A stretch of 64,000 nt of DNA from Luteolibacter flavescens (GTDB taxonomy: Bacteria > Verrucomicrobiota > Verrucomicrobiia > Verrucomicrobiales > Akkermansiaceae): the NCBI RefSeq assembly GCF_025950085.1, contig NZ_JAPDDS010000003.1, forward strand, positions 124,001 through 188,000. Direction: 5' to 3'. Position numbers and translations under genes: made by a program. Shown piece after piece: positions 35,141-44,481 of this stretch. The notes below the pieces were generated by a model. The model worked only from the letters and a program-made list of their open reading frames with translations, ran no database searches and was not told the origin of the DNA. Positions within the stretch are counted from its first letter, which is position 1. Each line of letters opens with the position of its first letter.

Positions 35141-37024
35141 TCAATTCGCTTCCTTCTCCGGCGCGGGGACGGGCGGTGACCAGGCATCCTCGGAGGGATG
35201 GTGCTCCTGGAGATCCGCCCGCATCACCTCGTCGAAGATGACTCGGGCATCGCGGGCGGCGCTGACGAAATTGTCATGCTCATGACGATGCGCGGCGACC
35301 TCGCGGACGAATGCCTCGTCAGCCTTGCGGTAGCGCTTCGCGGCGCGGTGCGCGGCATGGGCAGGCTTGCCCAGCGCGCAGAGGACGTCGGTGCCCATGC
35401 GCAGCGAGGAGTCGAGCGTGTCGCGGTAGATCCCCTGCTCCCCGGCATCGAGGAATTGATACGCCGAGCTGCGGCTGTAGGCGCGCAGGAAGATCCGCAG
35501 GTGGGGGTAGTGCTGCCGCGCCGCCGAGACGATCTTCATGGTCACATCGGCATCGCGTAGGGCCACGACCAGCACCCTTGCCCGCGCGGCTCCGGCCGTG
35601 GAGAGCAGGTCGGGACGCGAGGCATCGCCATAGAAGACCGGCATGCCGAGCGCCCGCAGCGTCTCCACCTGGTCGGAGTCGTTGTCCAGCACCGTGCTCT
35701 CGATCCCCTGCGTCTGGAGCAGCCTGCCGATGGCGTGGCCGAAGCGGCCGAAGCCGCAGATGATCACCGGTGCGCCCTGATCATGCACGTCGCTCTCCCG
35801 CTCGTCCGCATCCGCCGCGACGCTGCGCGCGGTGAAGCGATGTGCGGCGAGGATGAGCAGCGGTGTCGCCGCCATGGTGAGCGCGACGACCGCGACCAGC
35901 GTGCGCGAGATTTCCAGCGGGAAGACACCCGCATTCGCCGCCAGCGCGATGAGCACGAAGGCGAACTCACCACCCGCCGCGAGTGCCGAGGAAAAGACCA
36001 GCGAGCTGGCGCAATTCGATCCATTCAGGCGGGCCAGCGCGAAGATCACGCCGCCCTTCACCACGAGCAAAGCCAGCGCGCCACCGAAGACCACACCCCA
36101 GTGCGAACCGATGTGTCCGAAGTCGATGCCCGTCCCGACCCCGAGGAAGAAGAGGCCTAACAGCAAGCCCTTGAAGGGCTCCAAGTCGCTTTCCAGCTCA
36201 TGGCGGTATTCGCTGTTCGCCAGCACCACACCGGCCACGAAGGCCCCGAGCGCGGAGGAGAGACCGACCTTTGTCATCAGCAGCGCGATGCCGATGACCA
36301 GCAGCAGTGCCGCCGCAGTGAAGGCCTCGCGCTGTCCCGTGGCGGCGATGGCCCGGAAGATCGGCCTCACCGCGAGGCGGGCGATGGCGACGACGATGAC
36401 CACCGCGGCAATGGTGGCGAGCGCCTGGGCCCACGCCGGCCAATGCTCCATCCACGCGGCACTGCCATGCCCGCCGTGGTCGCCATGGCCGGTCACCGCC
36501 TGACCTACCGCGAGCAGCGGCAGCACCGCCATGATGGGGATGACGGCGAGGTCCTGGAAAAGAAGCACCGCGAAGGAATTCTGCCCCGCCTCGGTGCGCA
36601 GCAGGTTCTTCTCGGAGAGGCACTGCAGCACGATCGCCGTGCTGGACATCGCAAGGATGAGTCCGATGCCGAGCGCCGTCTTCCACCCCGGGCCGAGCAG
36701 GAGCACCACTCCCGCGATGGCGAGCGCCGATACGACGACTTGCAGCGATCCGAGGCCGAAGATCTCGCGCCGCATTTTCCAGAGATGCACCGGCTGCAAT
36801 TCCAGGCCGACGAGGAAGAGCATCATCACCACGCCGAATTCCGCGAAGTGCGTGACCTGCTCCCCTTCCCGGCCGATCCAGCCGAAGCCCCACGGGCCGA
36901 TCAAGGCACCCGCGATGAGATAGCCGAGGACCGCGCCAAGCCCGAGGCGCTTCCCGACAAGGATGGCGACCAGCGCCGCGGCGAGGTAGAGGAAGGCTTG
37001 GGCGAAGGCGCTTTCGAAGGCCAT
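35141..37024 (-). CDS. KefC-type potassium/proton antiporter (CPA2 family)
   Basis: 627 residues. Twelve or so transmembrane helices (about 5-390) contain RTEAGQNSFAVLLFQDLAVIP and VGLELQPVHLWKMRREIFGLG, typical of Kef proteins. A cytosolic TrkA-N (RCK) domain lies at about 410-530: PVIICGFGRFGHAIGRLLQ, a Rossmann nucleotide site, followed by GDASRPDLL. Kef systems release K+ under electrophile stress and are gated by glutathione adducts and a KefF/KefG subunit. The downstream gene... lies upstream on the minus strand at 37034-37600 and encodes just such a subunit, ten bases away. Confidence 0.9.
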   Translation of the reverse strand: MAFESAFAQAFLYLAAALVAILVGKRLGLGAVLGYLIAGALIGPWGFGWIGREGEQVTHFAEFGVVMMLFLVGLELQPVHLWKMRREIFGLGSLQVVVSALAIAGVVLLLGPGWKTALGIGLILAMSSTAIVLQCLSEKNLLRTEAGQNSFAVLLFQDLAVIPIMAVLPLLAVGQAVTGHGDHGGHGSAAWMEHWPAWAQALATIAAVVIVVAIARLAVRPIFRAIAATGQREAFTAAALLLVIGIALLMTKVGLSSALGAFVAGVVLANSEYRHELESDLEPFKGLLLGLFFLGVGTGIDFGHIGSHWGVVFGGALALLVVKGGVIFALARLNGSNCASSLVFSSALAAGGEFAFVLIALAANAGVFPLEISRTLVAVVALTMAATPLLILAAHRFTARSVAADADERESDVHDQGAPVIICGFGRFGHAIGRLLQTQGIESTVLDNDSDQVETLRALGMPVFYGDASRPDLLSTAGAARARVLVVALRDADVTMKIVSAARQHYPHLRIFLRAYSRSSAYQFLDAGEQGIYRDTLDSSLRMGTDVLCALGKPAHAAHRAAKRYRKADEAFVREVAAHRHEHDNFVSAARDARVIFDEVMRADLQEHHPSEDAWSPPVPAPEKEAN

Positions 37025-37033
37025 GGATGGATG

Positions 37034-37600
37034 TCAGGGAGGAAAAAGCCAGAGCGGTGCCGCACCGTCGCCATCGCGCAGGCTGCCGAGCCATGCCTGG
37101 TAGCGGAGTGACTCGGCGGCAAGCGCTGCGGCATCCAGATGATGCGCGCCGTGGACGGCGAAGGCCTCGGCATAGCCCATGCCGCACAGCCGCGCGGTCT
37201 GCTCGAAGGGCGCAAGAAGCTCGCGGACCGAAAAGTGATTTGCCCCCTCGCGGCAATACGCCGCCTCCGGGCCACCGGCACTGATCGCGTGCGCGAGGAT
37301 CTTCCCGCGCAAGGCGGTGCCGCCCTCGCCATATGCCCAGCGGTAGGAGAGCACCAGATCCAGCCACTCCTTCACCAGCGCCGGACTGCTATACCAGAAG
37401 AAGGGATGCTGCAGCACGATGGTATCGTGGCTTTCCAGAAGCCGTTGCTCCTCGCGCACCTCGATCAGGAAATCCGGATACGTCTCGTAGAGATCATGCA
37501 CCGTCACGCCCTTCACCGAGCGCGCCGCGGCGATCAATGCGCGATTCACCCTCGACCGCTCGAAGGCTGGATGAGCAAAGATCACGAGCACGCGCGACAT
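37034..37600 (-). CDS. KefF/KefG-like NAD(P)H oxidoreductase, antiporter subunit
   Basis: 188 residues from the ATG at 37600 (MSRVLVIFAHPAFERSRVN), a flavodoxin-like fold of the quinone oxidoreductase family. HDTIVLQHPFFWYSSPALVK and KEWLDLVLSYRWAYG are strongly KefF/KefG-like. KefF activates the KefC antiporter and may detoxify quinones. It is ten bases upstream of the Kef gene in one operon. A longer frame to 37675 is less likely. Confidence 0.88.
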   Translation of the reverse strand: MSRVLVIFAHPAFERSRVNRALIAAARSVKGVTVHDLYETYPDFLIEVREEQRLLESHDTIVLQHPFFWYSSPALVKEWLDLVLSYRWAYGEGGTALRGKILAHAISAGGPEAAYCREGANHFSVRELLAPFEQTARLCGMGYAEAFAVHGAHHLDAAALAAESLRYQAWLGSLRDGDGAAPLWLFPP

Positions 37601-37698
37601 CGTCTGCGGATGATCTGGCAAAGCCCGGGCGACTTGGCGAGAAAGGAAGCGCTTCCGGCATTCATCGCAGAGCAACTGCGCACACCATCCCCATCCTT

Positions 37699-38223
37699 AT
37701 GCCCCTGCTCCGAGAAAAGCGCTCCGTCACCTATGCCATCGTCGTCGGCATCTGGTTGCAGGTCTTCCTCTACTGCCTGCTGCATGACCAGTATCTGATC
37801 CGGATCGCACCGGAGCACTTCACGGTCTATCATGCGCCACTGTGGGGAATCACGGATCTCACGCTGCTCGCGGCCGCGTGGGCATTCCGCGCCTCGGTGG
37901 GTCCGGGATTGGGACTGGGCCTCGTCGCGCTTTTCGTCGCGAGGGCGGGCAGCAGGCCAAAGGTGGCGCCGAAACGGCTGCTCAAGGTGGTGCCCTGGCT
38001 GCTGCTGGTGACCGAGGCCGCGGGGCTCGCGACCGGGGCGTGGGTGTGGAAGTCGGGGCGGCCCCTGTATCCGGAGATCGTCTATCCGGAATTCACCCTG
38101 CCCCTGATGATCACGCAGACGATCCAGCTCACCTGCTACGGGGTGGGCATGCTGGTATCGCTGGGATACCTGATCTGGATCGCCCGGGTGAGATGTCGGG
38201 AAGCAGGATTTACGGCGGGGTGA
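37699..38223 (+). CDS. Four-helix membrane protein of unknown function
   Basis: 174 residues from the ATG at 37699, with hydrophobic helices at about 11-30, 45-85, 97-115 and 134-160. The first part reads VTYAIVVGIWLQVFLYCLLH. I do not recognise a family. It is divergent from the KefF-like gene and converges on the TPR gene at 38239, so it stands alone. Confidence 0.65.
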   Translation: MPLLREKRSVTYAIVVGIWLQVFLYCLLHDQYLIRIAPEHFTVYHAPLWGITDLTLLAAAWAFRASVGPGLGLGLVALFVARAGSRPKVAPKRLLKVVPWLLLVTEAAGLATGAWVWKSGRPLYPEIVYPEFTLPLMITQTIQLTCYGVGMLVSLGYLIWIARVRCREAGFTAG

Positions 38224-38238
38224 TCACGCCCCGTGCCG

Positions 38239-39927
38239 TCACTCCGACTTCACCTTTTCGATCTGCTCCTTGATGAGCTTCGCCTGCTCCTTCTCCCCCG
38301 CTTTTTCGAGGGCCTTCTGGAGGCGGCCGAGGATTTCCACGTCGTGCGTGTATTTCGCCTGGGCCTCGATGAGGATGTCGATGGCGGCCTTCGGCTCATT
38401 CCGCGCGATGTAGTACTCGGCCAGGCGCGTCTCCATCGGCAGCAGCGCGATCGGCGGCATCAGCATCGAGGCCGAGGTCTGGCGGTCGAGGGCGGCGCGA
38501 TACCAGTTGAAGGCGGACACAATGCCGTCCTTCGGCCCGGCCATTGCCAATGCCCCGCGCATCTCACTGGCTGCGATCTCCAGCGCATTGTAGCCGCGCG
38601 ACCAGGTGGAACGCTCGCCCGCCACACTGGCGGACTGGCGCGTCTGGCCCATCCGCTCGCCATGGAGGGTCAGCGCGTCGACGATCTGGCGGGCATCGTT
38701 AATCTTGCCCTCCTCCAGCGACTTGCGGGCTTCGAGGACGATGGCGAGCCCCTGGTAAAACCACACGGCGTGGCTGACCTTTTCGTAAGGCTTCTGCTTT
38801 GCCGGGTCCGGCAGCGTCTTCAGCGCCAGCGCGGCGTCGCCCTTCAGCCCGCGGCGCATCAGCAGGCGGGCCTCCAGCGTGCGTCCCTCCCACATCACGA
38901 GCTGGCCGCCTTCGCTGCCTGCACGCTCGGGCTTCACCTCGATGGCGGCGACTGCCTTCGCGGTGGCGAGGGCATTCGCATAGTCGCCCTTTGCGGCGAG
39001 GGCGGCGGCGCGATAGCACTCGGCCTTCACCCAGCCGGGGCAATCCACGCGGCCCAGCTTCGTCTCCTCCATCCATTCCTGATAGAGCTTTGCTGATCGG
39101 GCGAAAGCATCGGCCGCCTGGGTCGCATTGCCATTCCGCAGTTGATAGTGACCCAGCAGGTGAAGGAAGGGCGCATAGTCCGGTGCCAATTGGCAGAGCC
39201 GCTCGGCCCGCGCCAGATCCCCGCGCAGGTCCGGTGCCTCGGCGCGGATCGTGAGGTAGGCGTGGAGGATGAGCGGGTGGTCCGGAAAGCTGGTCAACAG
39301 CTCATCGAGCAAAGACTCCGCCTTCTCCTGATCCGGATTCGCCTTCCCCATCTCATCGTAGCCGGAGCGGCCGAATGCGGCCGTGAGCAGCTTGAGCTGC
39401 AGGTCATTGGGAAATTTCACGGACGCCTTGCGGATGGTCTCCGCCGCCGCAGCAGCACCCCTTTCGTAAAAAACGGCGATGGAATAGGCGTAGGCCTGCT
39501 CCAGATCGGTGCCGACGTCCGCCTTCACCAGCGCGATCATGCGCTTGAGGGCGGCATTGCGCTCATCCACCAGATCCGGCTCGGCATTGATCAGCGCCAC
39601 CGCCACGCCCCAGTGCGCCATCAGGCAATCGGGATCCAGTGCCAGCGCGGCACAGAAATGGCGGTAGGCCTCGAAGTCCCAGCCGCCGTGGATATTGGTA
39701 AGGCCGGCCAGAACGTGCTTCTGCGCCTCCGGATCGGCCGAGGTCACCGCCATCACGATTCCCTTCGGGATGGGCGGGGGGGTTGGCACGGGCAGGCCCT
39801 TCAGCCGCCCGGAGATCACCGCATCTGCTTCAGGAACGGCATCAACCTGCCCGACAGGGGCAGCCTTCTCCTCCGCCACAGCGGGAAGCCCGACCGAAAA
39901 CGCAAGAGCCAGCAGCAGATAACGCAT
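38239..39927 (-). CDS. Exported TPR-repeat protein
   Basis: 562 residues with a signal peptide at about 1-18 (MRYLLLALAFSVGLPAVA). Most of the mature sequence is helical TPR-like, for example FEAYRHFCAALALDPDCLMAHWGV, ending in a highly charged AKLIKEQIEKVKSE helix. It resembles long TPR proteins found in planctomycete/verrucomicrobial genomes that work as scaffolds in the periplasm. No partner is adjacent. Function unknown. Confidence 0.8.
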   Translation of the reverse strand: MRYLLLALAFSVGLPAVAEEKAAPVGQVDAVPEADAVISGRLKGLPVPTPPPIPKGIVMAVTSADPEAQKHVLAGLTNIHGGWDFEAYRHFCAALALDPDCLMAHWGVAVALINAEPDLVDERNAALKRMIALVKADVGTDLEQAYAYSIAVFYERGAAAAAETIRKASVKFPNDLQLKLLTAAFGRSGYDEMGKANPDQEKAESLLDELLTSFPDHPLILHAYLTIRAEAPDLRGDLARAERLCQLAPDYAPFLHLLGHYQLRNGNATQAADAFARSAKLYQEWMEETKLGRVDCPGWVKAECYRAAALAAKGDYANALATAKAVAAIEVKPERAGSEGGQLVMWEGRTLEARLLMRRGLKGDAALALKTLPDPAKQKPYEKVSHAVWFYQGLAIVLEARKSLEEGKINDARQIVDALTLHGERMGQTRQSASVAGERSTWSRGYNALEIAASEMRGALAMAGPKDGIVSAFNWYRAALDRQTSASMLMPPIALLPMETRLAEYYIARNEPKAAIDILIEAQAKYTHDVEILGRLQKALEKAGEKEQAKLIKEQIEKVKSE

Positions 39928-40106
39928 GCGCCGACGATGTGCCGCGAGGAAAACGCCTCAAGGAAAATCATGAGCGCCCCGGAGTCAGGCAGGACGCCGG
40001 ACTGTCATCACCGGGCAGATATTCCAGATCTACCAGAGCGGCAGCCCATATCCATGCCCGAAATGGCGCTCGCGCCACGCAAAACCTGCGCCTAACTTCC
40101 CGCCGC

Positions 40107-40895
40107 ATGAAACTCGGCGTCATCGGCTGCGGGAAAATGGGCAGTGCCTTGGTGGAGGGAGCGATCCGCTCCGGGGCCATCGATCCGGAAAACGTGAGCG
40201 GCTGTGACGCCTACCCGGAGGCCGCGAATATCTTCGCCGCCGCGACCGGGGCTACCGTCGCCGACTCGATCCCGGGGCTGAATGCCGACGTTTATCTGCT
40301 CTGCACGAAGCCGAATCAGGCCGGGTCCGCCCTGTCCGCGCTGCCCGAGGGCGATGCGCTGCTGATTTCCGTCGCGGCGGGCCTCACCACGGATTGGCTG
40401 GAGGCCCGGGTCCCTGCCGGAGTGCGGGTGATCCGCTGCATGCCAAATACCCCCGCGCTGGTCGGAAAGGGTGCCGCAGCCTTTTGCAGCGGTCGGGCGG
40501 CGACCTTGGAGGATGCGGAAGTGGCGAAATCGTTGCTTGGCTCCGTGGGCCTCGCCGTGGAGCTGCCGGAAGTGCTGATGGACGCCGTCACCGGCCTGTC
40601 CGGGAGCGGCCCGGCATTCATCTACATCGTCATCGAGGCCATGGCGGACGGTGCCGTGCGCGCCGGCCTGCCGCGCGCGGAGGCCCTGAAGCTGGCCGCC
40701 CAAACCGTGCTCGGTGCGGCCACGATGGTGCTCGATACCGGCCTCCACCCCGGAGAGCTGAAGGATCAGGTGACCTCACCCGGCGGCACCACCATCGCAG
40801 GCATCGCCGAGTTGGAAAAACACGGCGTCCGGGCCGCATTCATCGAGGCGGTGACCACCGCTGCACGACGCTCGGCGGAGCTCAGCGGCTCCTGA
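40107..40895 (+). CDS. proC: Pyrroline-5-carboxylate reductase
   Basis: 262 residues from the ATG at 40107. The N-terminal Rossmann NAD(P) site is GVIGCGKMGSALVEGAI. The dimerisation/catalytic C-terminal half has VTGLSGSGPAFIYIVIEAMA and HPGELKDQVTSPGGTTIAGI, the ProC signature. It makes proline from pyrroline-5-carboxylate. It leads a run of five same-strand genes ending in rsmI. Confidence 0.95.
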   Translation: MKLGVIGCGKMGSALVEGAIRSGAIDPENVSGCDAYPEAANIFAAATGATVADSIPGLNADVYLLCTKPNQAGSALSALPEGDALLISVAAGLTTDWLEARVPAGVRVIRCMPNTPALVGKGAAAFCSGRAATLEDAEVAKSLLGSVGLAVELPEVLMDAVTGLSGSGPAFIYIVIEAMADGAVRAGLPRAEALKLAAQTVLGAATMVLDTGLHPGELKDQVTSPGGTTIAGIAELEKHGVRAAFIEAVTTAARRSAELSGS

Positions 40896-40950
40896 ATACC
40901 GCGTGAATTTCGCTTTCCGCCCCCTGCCCCATCTTTCTAGTTTCCCTGCC

Positions 40951-41886
40951 ATGCGAATTTCTCGCCTCGCTCTGCCCGCCCTCGCCGCCTTGCTCGCCTC
41001 CTGTGGCGACAATGCCGATCTCCCGCCGCTGGTCGGCAGCACGTCCGCGCACCATAAGCTGGCCGAGGCCAAGTTCGGTCAGGCGCAGGCTGCCGAGAAT
41101 GCCGGCAAGCGCGCCAAGGCGATCAAGATCTACGACGAGCTCGCCGACTCGATGCCCATCGCCGAAAAGGCCCCGGATGCGCGTTTCCGCCAAGGCGAAC
41201 TGCTGGAGCAGGAAGGCAAGATCCGCGAAGCCTTCGACGCCTATCAGGAATTCATCAGCCGCTACAACTCCAGCAATCTCTACGAGAAGGCGCTCAACCG
41301 CCAGGCCAGCATGGCCCAATCGGCGGCTGATGGCCAGGTGAAGACCAGCTTCCTCGGCCTGAAGTCCAGCATCTCCGACGACAAGATCACCGAGATGCTC
41401 TCCAAGGTGCGCCAGAATGCGCCGCGCTCGCCGCAGGCATCGAAGGCACAGTTCACCATTGGCCAGGTGTGGGAAAGCCGCGGCAACTCCTCCGGCGCGG
41501 CCAAGGCGATCACGGCTTACCGCGAGGTGGTGCTGGAATTCCCCGACAGCAAGGAGGCTCCCGAGGCTCAGTTCAGCATCGGCAAGGTCCTCATGGATGA
41601 AGCCCGCCGCGGCAACCAGGACCAGGCAAACATGGAGCGGGCCCGCGAGGCCTTCCAAGACTACCTACGCCAGTATCCCGGCCACTCGAAGAATGGCGAG
41701 GCCCGCCAGCTTGTCTCGAACCTCGGTGGGCAGGACATCCAGCAGTCGTTCAATGTCGCCCAGTTCTACGAGCGGAAGGGCGACACCGGCTCGGCACGCT
41801 TCTACTACGAGGAAGTGATCCGCAAGACGAAGTCCGGCGATCTCCACGACAAGGCGAAGGCACGTCTGGCCGCGCTCGGAAACTAA
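40951..41886 (+). CDS. BamD-like outer-membrane lipoprotein with TPRs
   Basis: 311 residues from the ATG at 40951. A lipobox (LLASC, Cys at residue 18) shows lipoprotein anchoring. The mature part is TPR repeats, for example AIKIYDELADSMPIAEKAPD, DARFRQGELLEQEGKIREAF and SKEAPEAQFSIGKVLMDEA. Such TPR lipoproteins act as BamD in outer-membrane barrel assembly. It is followed by an LptE-like lipoprotein 13 bases later, which supports an outer-membrane role. An alternative is a TolB/YbgF-like coordinator. Confidence 0.75.
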   Translation: MRISRLALPALAALLASCGDNADLPPLVGSTSAHHKLAEAKFGQAQAAENAGKRAKAIKIYDELADSMPIAEKAPDARFRQGELLEQEGKIREAFDAYQEFISRYNSSNLYEKALNRQASMAQSAADGQVKTSFLGLKSSISDDKITEMLSKVRQNAPRSPQASKAQFTIGQVWESRGNSSGAAKAITAYREVVLEFPDSKEAPEAQFSIGKVLMDEARRGNQDQANMERAREAFQDYLRQYPGHSKNGEARQLVSNLGGQDIQQSFNVAQFYERKGDTGSARFYYEEVIRKTKSGDLHDKAKARLAALGN

Positions 41887-41899
41887 CGCCTCTCCCGCC

Positions 41900-42403
41900 A
41901 TGCGCCCGCTCCTCCTTCTCGCCACCCTGGCCTTCAGCTCCTGCGCCGGCTACCAGCTCGGCGGTGCCAAGCCGGCCATCCTCCGCGACGTGAAGAACAT
42001 CAGCATCCCGATGTTCCACAACGATACCCTGCACCCGCGGGCGGAGGCGCTGGCCACCAGCTCGGCGGCCGATGCCATCGTCCTCGACGGCACCTACACC
42101 ATCACCTCCGACGGGAAGGCCGATGCCGTGCTGGAAGGAACGGTCCATCGCATCGACTACACGCCGCTGCGCAGCACCCGCCTGGACACCCTGCGCCCGG
42201 AAGAACTCCAGAATACGGTCATCCTGAACTGGAAGCTCACCGACGCGCGTGACCGCACGAAGGTGCTGGCCTCCGGCAGTTCCACCGGCACGAGCCGCTT
42301 CTTCGTGGACTCGAATCTGCAGACTTCCCGCACCAATGCCCTGCCTGACGCGCTCGAGCGCGCCAGCGAGGCCATGGTCTCGCGCCTGTCGAACGGCTTC
42401 TAA
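41900..42403 (+). CDS. lptE: LptE-like lipopolysaccharide-assembly lipoprotein
   Basis: 167 residues. Lipobox FSSC with Cys15, then AGYQLGG, the usual start of mature LptE. The LptE fold is suggested by DVKNISIPMFHNDTLHPRAE, DGTYTITSDGKADAVLEGTV and a C-terminal helix. LptE plugs the LptD barrel and helps place lipopolysaccharide in the outer leaflet. It follows the BamD-like gene by 13 bases. The symbol is assigned by family rather than proven activity. Confidence 0.78.
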   Translation: MRPLLLLATLAFSSCAGYQLGGAKPAILRDVKNISIPMFHNDTLHPRAEALATSSAADAIVLDGTYTITSDGKADAVLEGTVHRIDYTPLRSTRLDTLRPEELQNTVILNWKLTDARDRTKVLASGSSTGTSRFFVDSNLQTSRTNALPDALERASEAMVSRLSNGF

Positions 42404-42405
42404 CC

Positions 42406-42426
42406 GTGGCCGCGGCATCCTGCCGC
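42406..42426. repeat. Stop-codon-proximal hairpin, copy 2
   Basis: Two bases after the lptE stop, GCGGCA (42412-42417) pairs with TGCCGC (42421-42426) around a TCC loop. The 21 bases match 11648-11668 at 19 positions. The element occupies the gap before the next lipoprotein gene. Confidence 0.6.
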
Positions 42427-42449
42427 CAGCCCTTCCTCCATCTAAAATC

Positions 42450-42959
42450 ATGAACCGCTGGACCGCCCCGTGCCTCGCCAGCGCTTCCTTGCTGCTGGCA
42501 GCCTGCCAGTATAATCCCCACGCGCACCGTTTCTCGAAACGCCAGCCGACCGTGGAAGAAGCGGCGGGCACCTACGTCTTGACCGAGGCGCTGGTGGACA
42601 CCGTGAAAACGGGGCTGAGTGCCGAGATCAAGGACTACGCGGCGACTTCTCGCATCATCCTGCGGCACGATGGATCGGCGAAGTTCGTCCGCTTCCCGGA
42701 CTTCAGCCGCGCGGACGACTTCACCTACAGCTACAAGGGCCCGAAGGATTTCGAGGGCCGCTGGTCCATCGTCGCCTCCGGCACCGTTTCGTCCGGCGGG
42801 GATGATTCGCAGACCGTCTATGGGATCGACTTCAGCTTCGCGGATGGCCGCAAGTTGTTCGAGTCGCCGACCTTCACCGGCTCGTCCGCGGTGGATGGCG
42901 TTATCTTCACCCTCGGCGATCCGGACATGGGAGAAATCCTTGGCTTCAAGAAGCAGTAG
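42450..42959 (+). CDS. Small lipoprotein of unknown function
   Basis: 169 residues from the ATG at 42450. Lipobox LLAAC with Cys20 after a hydrophobic signal. The mature part has a VEEAAGTYVLTEALVDTV helix, then a beta-rich domain with SRADDFTYSYKGPKDFEGRW. I do not recognise a family. It lies between lptE (46-base gap) and rsmI (40-base gap) in the same operon. Confidence 0.72.
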   Translation: MNRWTAPCLASASLLLAACQYNPHAHRFSKRQPTVEEAAGTYVLTEALVDTVKTGLSAEIKDYAATSRIILRHDGSAKFVRFPDFSRADDFTYSYKGPKDFEGRWSIVASGTVSSGGDDSQTVYGIDFSFADGRKLFESPTFTGSSAVDGVIFTLGDPDMGEILGFKKQ

Positions 42960-42999
42960 TGCCATCACCCGCTCTCCCTTTTCTCCGGTAATCCCACGC

Positions 43000-43680
43000 A
43001 TGAGCACTCCCGGCCGCTTCGTCCTCGTCCCCACCCCCATCGGAAATCTCGGCGATATCACGCTGCGCGCGATCGAGGTGCTGAAGGAAGCCAGCCGCAT
43101 CGCCTGCGAGGACACGAGGCACTCGTCGCCCCTGCTTTCGAAGCTCGGCATCACCGGCAAGCCGCTGGTCTCGCTGCACGACCACAATGAAGTACGACGC
43201 CTGCCGGAGTTGCTGGATGCGGTCCGCGGCGGCGAGACGGTTGCGGTGGTGACGGACGCAGGAATGCCCGCCGTGTCCGATCCCGGCTACCGCGTGGTGC
43301 AGGCCTGCATCGAGCAGGGCATCCCTTTCGAGGTGCTGCCCGGACCGTCCGCGGTGCTGACAGCGCTGGTCGGCTCGGGCTTCCCCGTTCACGCCTTCCG
43401 CTTCCTCGGCTTCCTGCCGATCAAGAAGGGCAAGCGTCTCTCCGTGCTGGAGGAGTCACTGGAAACCGAGGGCTCCAGCATCTTCTTCGAATCACCCCAC
43501 CGCCTGCTTTCCACGCTGGAGCTGCTGGCGGAAAAGCACCCGCAGGCCCCGTGCTGCGTGGCCCGCGAACTGACGAAGAAATTCGAGACCTACCATCGCG
43601 GCACCGCGGCGGAATTGCTCGCGCACTTCCAGGTGCATCCGCCGAAGGGCGAGATCGTGTTCCTCGTGAAGGGGCCGTAG
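43000..43680 (+). CDS. rsmI: 16S rRNA (cytidine1402-2'-O)-methyltransferase RsmI
   Basis: 226 residues from the ATG at 43000. It has VPTPIGNLGDITLRAIEVLK, EDTRHSSPLLSKLGI and VTDAGMPAVSDPGYRVVQAC, all diagnostic of the SAM-dependent tetrapyrrole-methylase-fold RsmI. With RsmH it makes m4Cm1402 in the ribosome decoding centre. It is a little shorter than E. coli RsmI (286), lacking the C-terminal extension. It ends the proC operon. Confidence 0.94.
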   Translation: MSTPGRFVLVPTPIGNLGDITLRAIEVLKEASRIACEDTRHSSPLLSKLGITGKPLVSLHDHNEVRRLPELLDAVRGGETVAVVTDAGMPAVSDPGYRVVQACIEQGIPFEVLPGPSAVLTALVGSGFPVHAFRFLGFLPIKKGKRLSVLEESLETEGSSIFFESPHRLLSTLELLAEKHPQAPCCVARELTKKFETYHRGTAAELLAHFQVHPPKGEIVFLVKGP

Positions 43681-43687
43681 CGCTCGC

Positions 43688-44032
43688 TCAGACCGGTCGG
43701 CAGAGCACGAAGGGCGAGACGACCAGCGCCTCGAATTCCGGCGAGTCCTTCTCCCACTGCGACGCGTGGACCTCGCTCATCTTCACCAGATCACCGGACT
43801 TCAGCCAGGCGTCCACGCGGGCGGATTCGTTGCGGGAGATCGCTGCCCCTACCACGGTGAGATCCAGCGAGGCATCCACGTAGAAGAGCACGCCATTCTC
43901 ACAATGCGGACGCAGGTAGCTCCACGGCACCACACCGGTGTATCCGGCGAGCTTTTCCTCCGTGCTCGTCCCGTCCTCGCCAAAGAGGACGTATTTCATG
44001 GACTCCGATCCGTAGTGCTCCGGCGCGATCAT
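43688..44032 (-). CDS. DUF2288 family protein
   Basis: 114 residues. The pattern VVPWSYLRPHCENGVLFYVD then ASLDLTVVGAAISRNESARV and a VVSPFVLCRP end match DUF2288, a small cytosolic family of unknown function. The start at 44032 is used; an internal ATG at 43999 has the better ribosome site. It converges with rsmI, eight bases apart. Confidence 0.7.
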   Translation of the reverse strand: MIAPEHYGSESMKYVLFGEDGTSTEEKLAGYTGVVPWSYLRPHCENGVLFYVDASLDLTVVGAAISRNESARVDAWLKSGDLVKMSEVHASQWEKDSPEFEALVVSPFVLCRPV

Positions 44033-44052
44033 GGTGCGCGGAAGCTAGGCGC

Positions 44053-44388
44053 TCACTGCGGCACGGAGAAATCAAAATTCCTCATCGCCGTGCCGGTCAC
44101 GCGGAGGTGGTCCTCCTGCCACTCGATGCTCACCACGGTGACCTGATAGAAAAGGTCGTCCCCCGAGGAAAGCTGTCCGGTCGCGCCCGTCTCCAGGCTA
44201 CCACCCGAGACGCAGAAGCGGATCGACGCCCACTCCGTGGTGTAGCTCACCGCGCCGGAGCGGACACTGCCATCGGGCAGGTGGACGAACGATGGCCGGC
44301 TCTCCCGACGCCGCTGCCAGTCCCCGAAGCGGAGATCCCATGCGGAAAACAGTCTGCCATCGGGGAGGGCGAAAGCTTCTCGGTCCAT
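44053..44388 (-). CDS. Unrecognised 111-residue protein
   Basis: 111 residues, no signal peptide or membrane helix. It is rich in aromatic residues with alternating beta-strand-like segments, for example ASIRFCVSGGSLETGATGQL and VTVVSIEWQEDHLRVTGTAM. Codon use is like its neighbours. It lies 20 bases upstream of the DUF2288 gene, perhaps cotranscribed, and is divergent from mutM. I do not know its function. Confidence 0.55.
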   Translation of the reverse strand: MDREAFALPDGRLFSAWDLRFGDWQRRRESRPSFVHLPDGSVRSGAVSYTTEWASIRFCVSGGSLETGATGQLSSGDDLFYQVTVVSIEWQEDHLRVTGTAMRNFDFSVPQ

Positions 44389-44481
44389 GAGACCCGCATC
44401 TATGAGAGTGCGCGGAGGATTTCAAGACAGCAGCGCGACTTTTGCCATGGACGCCGCTGCTCCGCGGCTAGAATGGGGCGC

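Noticed and set aside
36198-37367. 389-residue frame on the same strand as the Kef gene
   Set aside because: Arg/Gly/Pro-rich frame-shifted reading of the KefC-like gene with no protein-like features.
44473-44481. Upstream ATG as the mutM start
   Set aside because: It would place three residues before the catalytic proline, which must be N-terminal after methionine removal.
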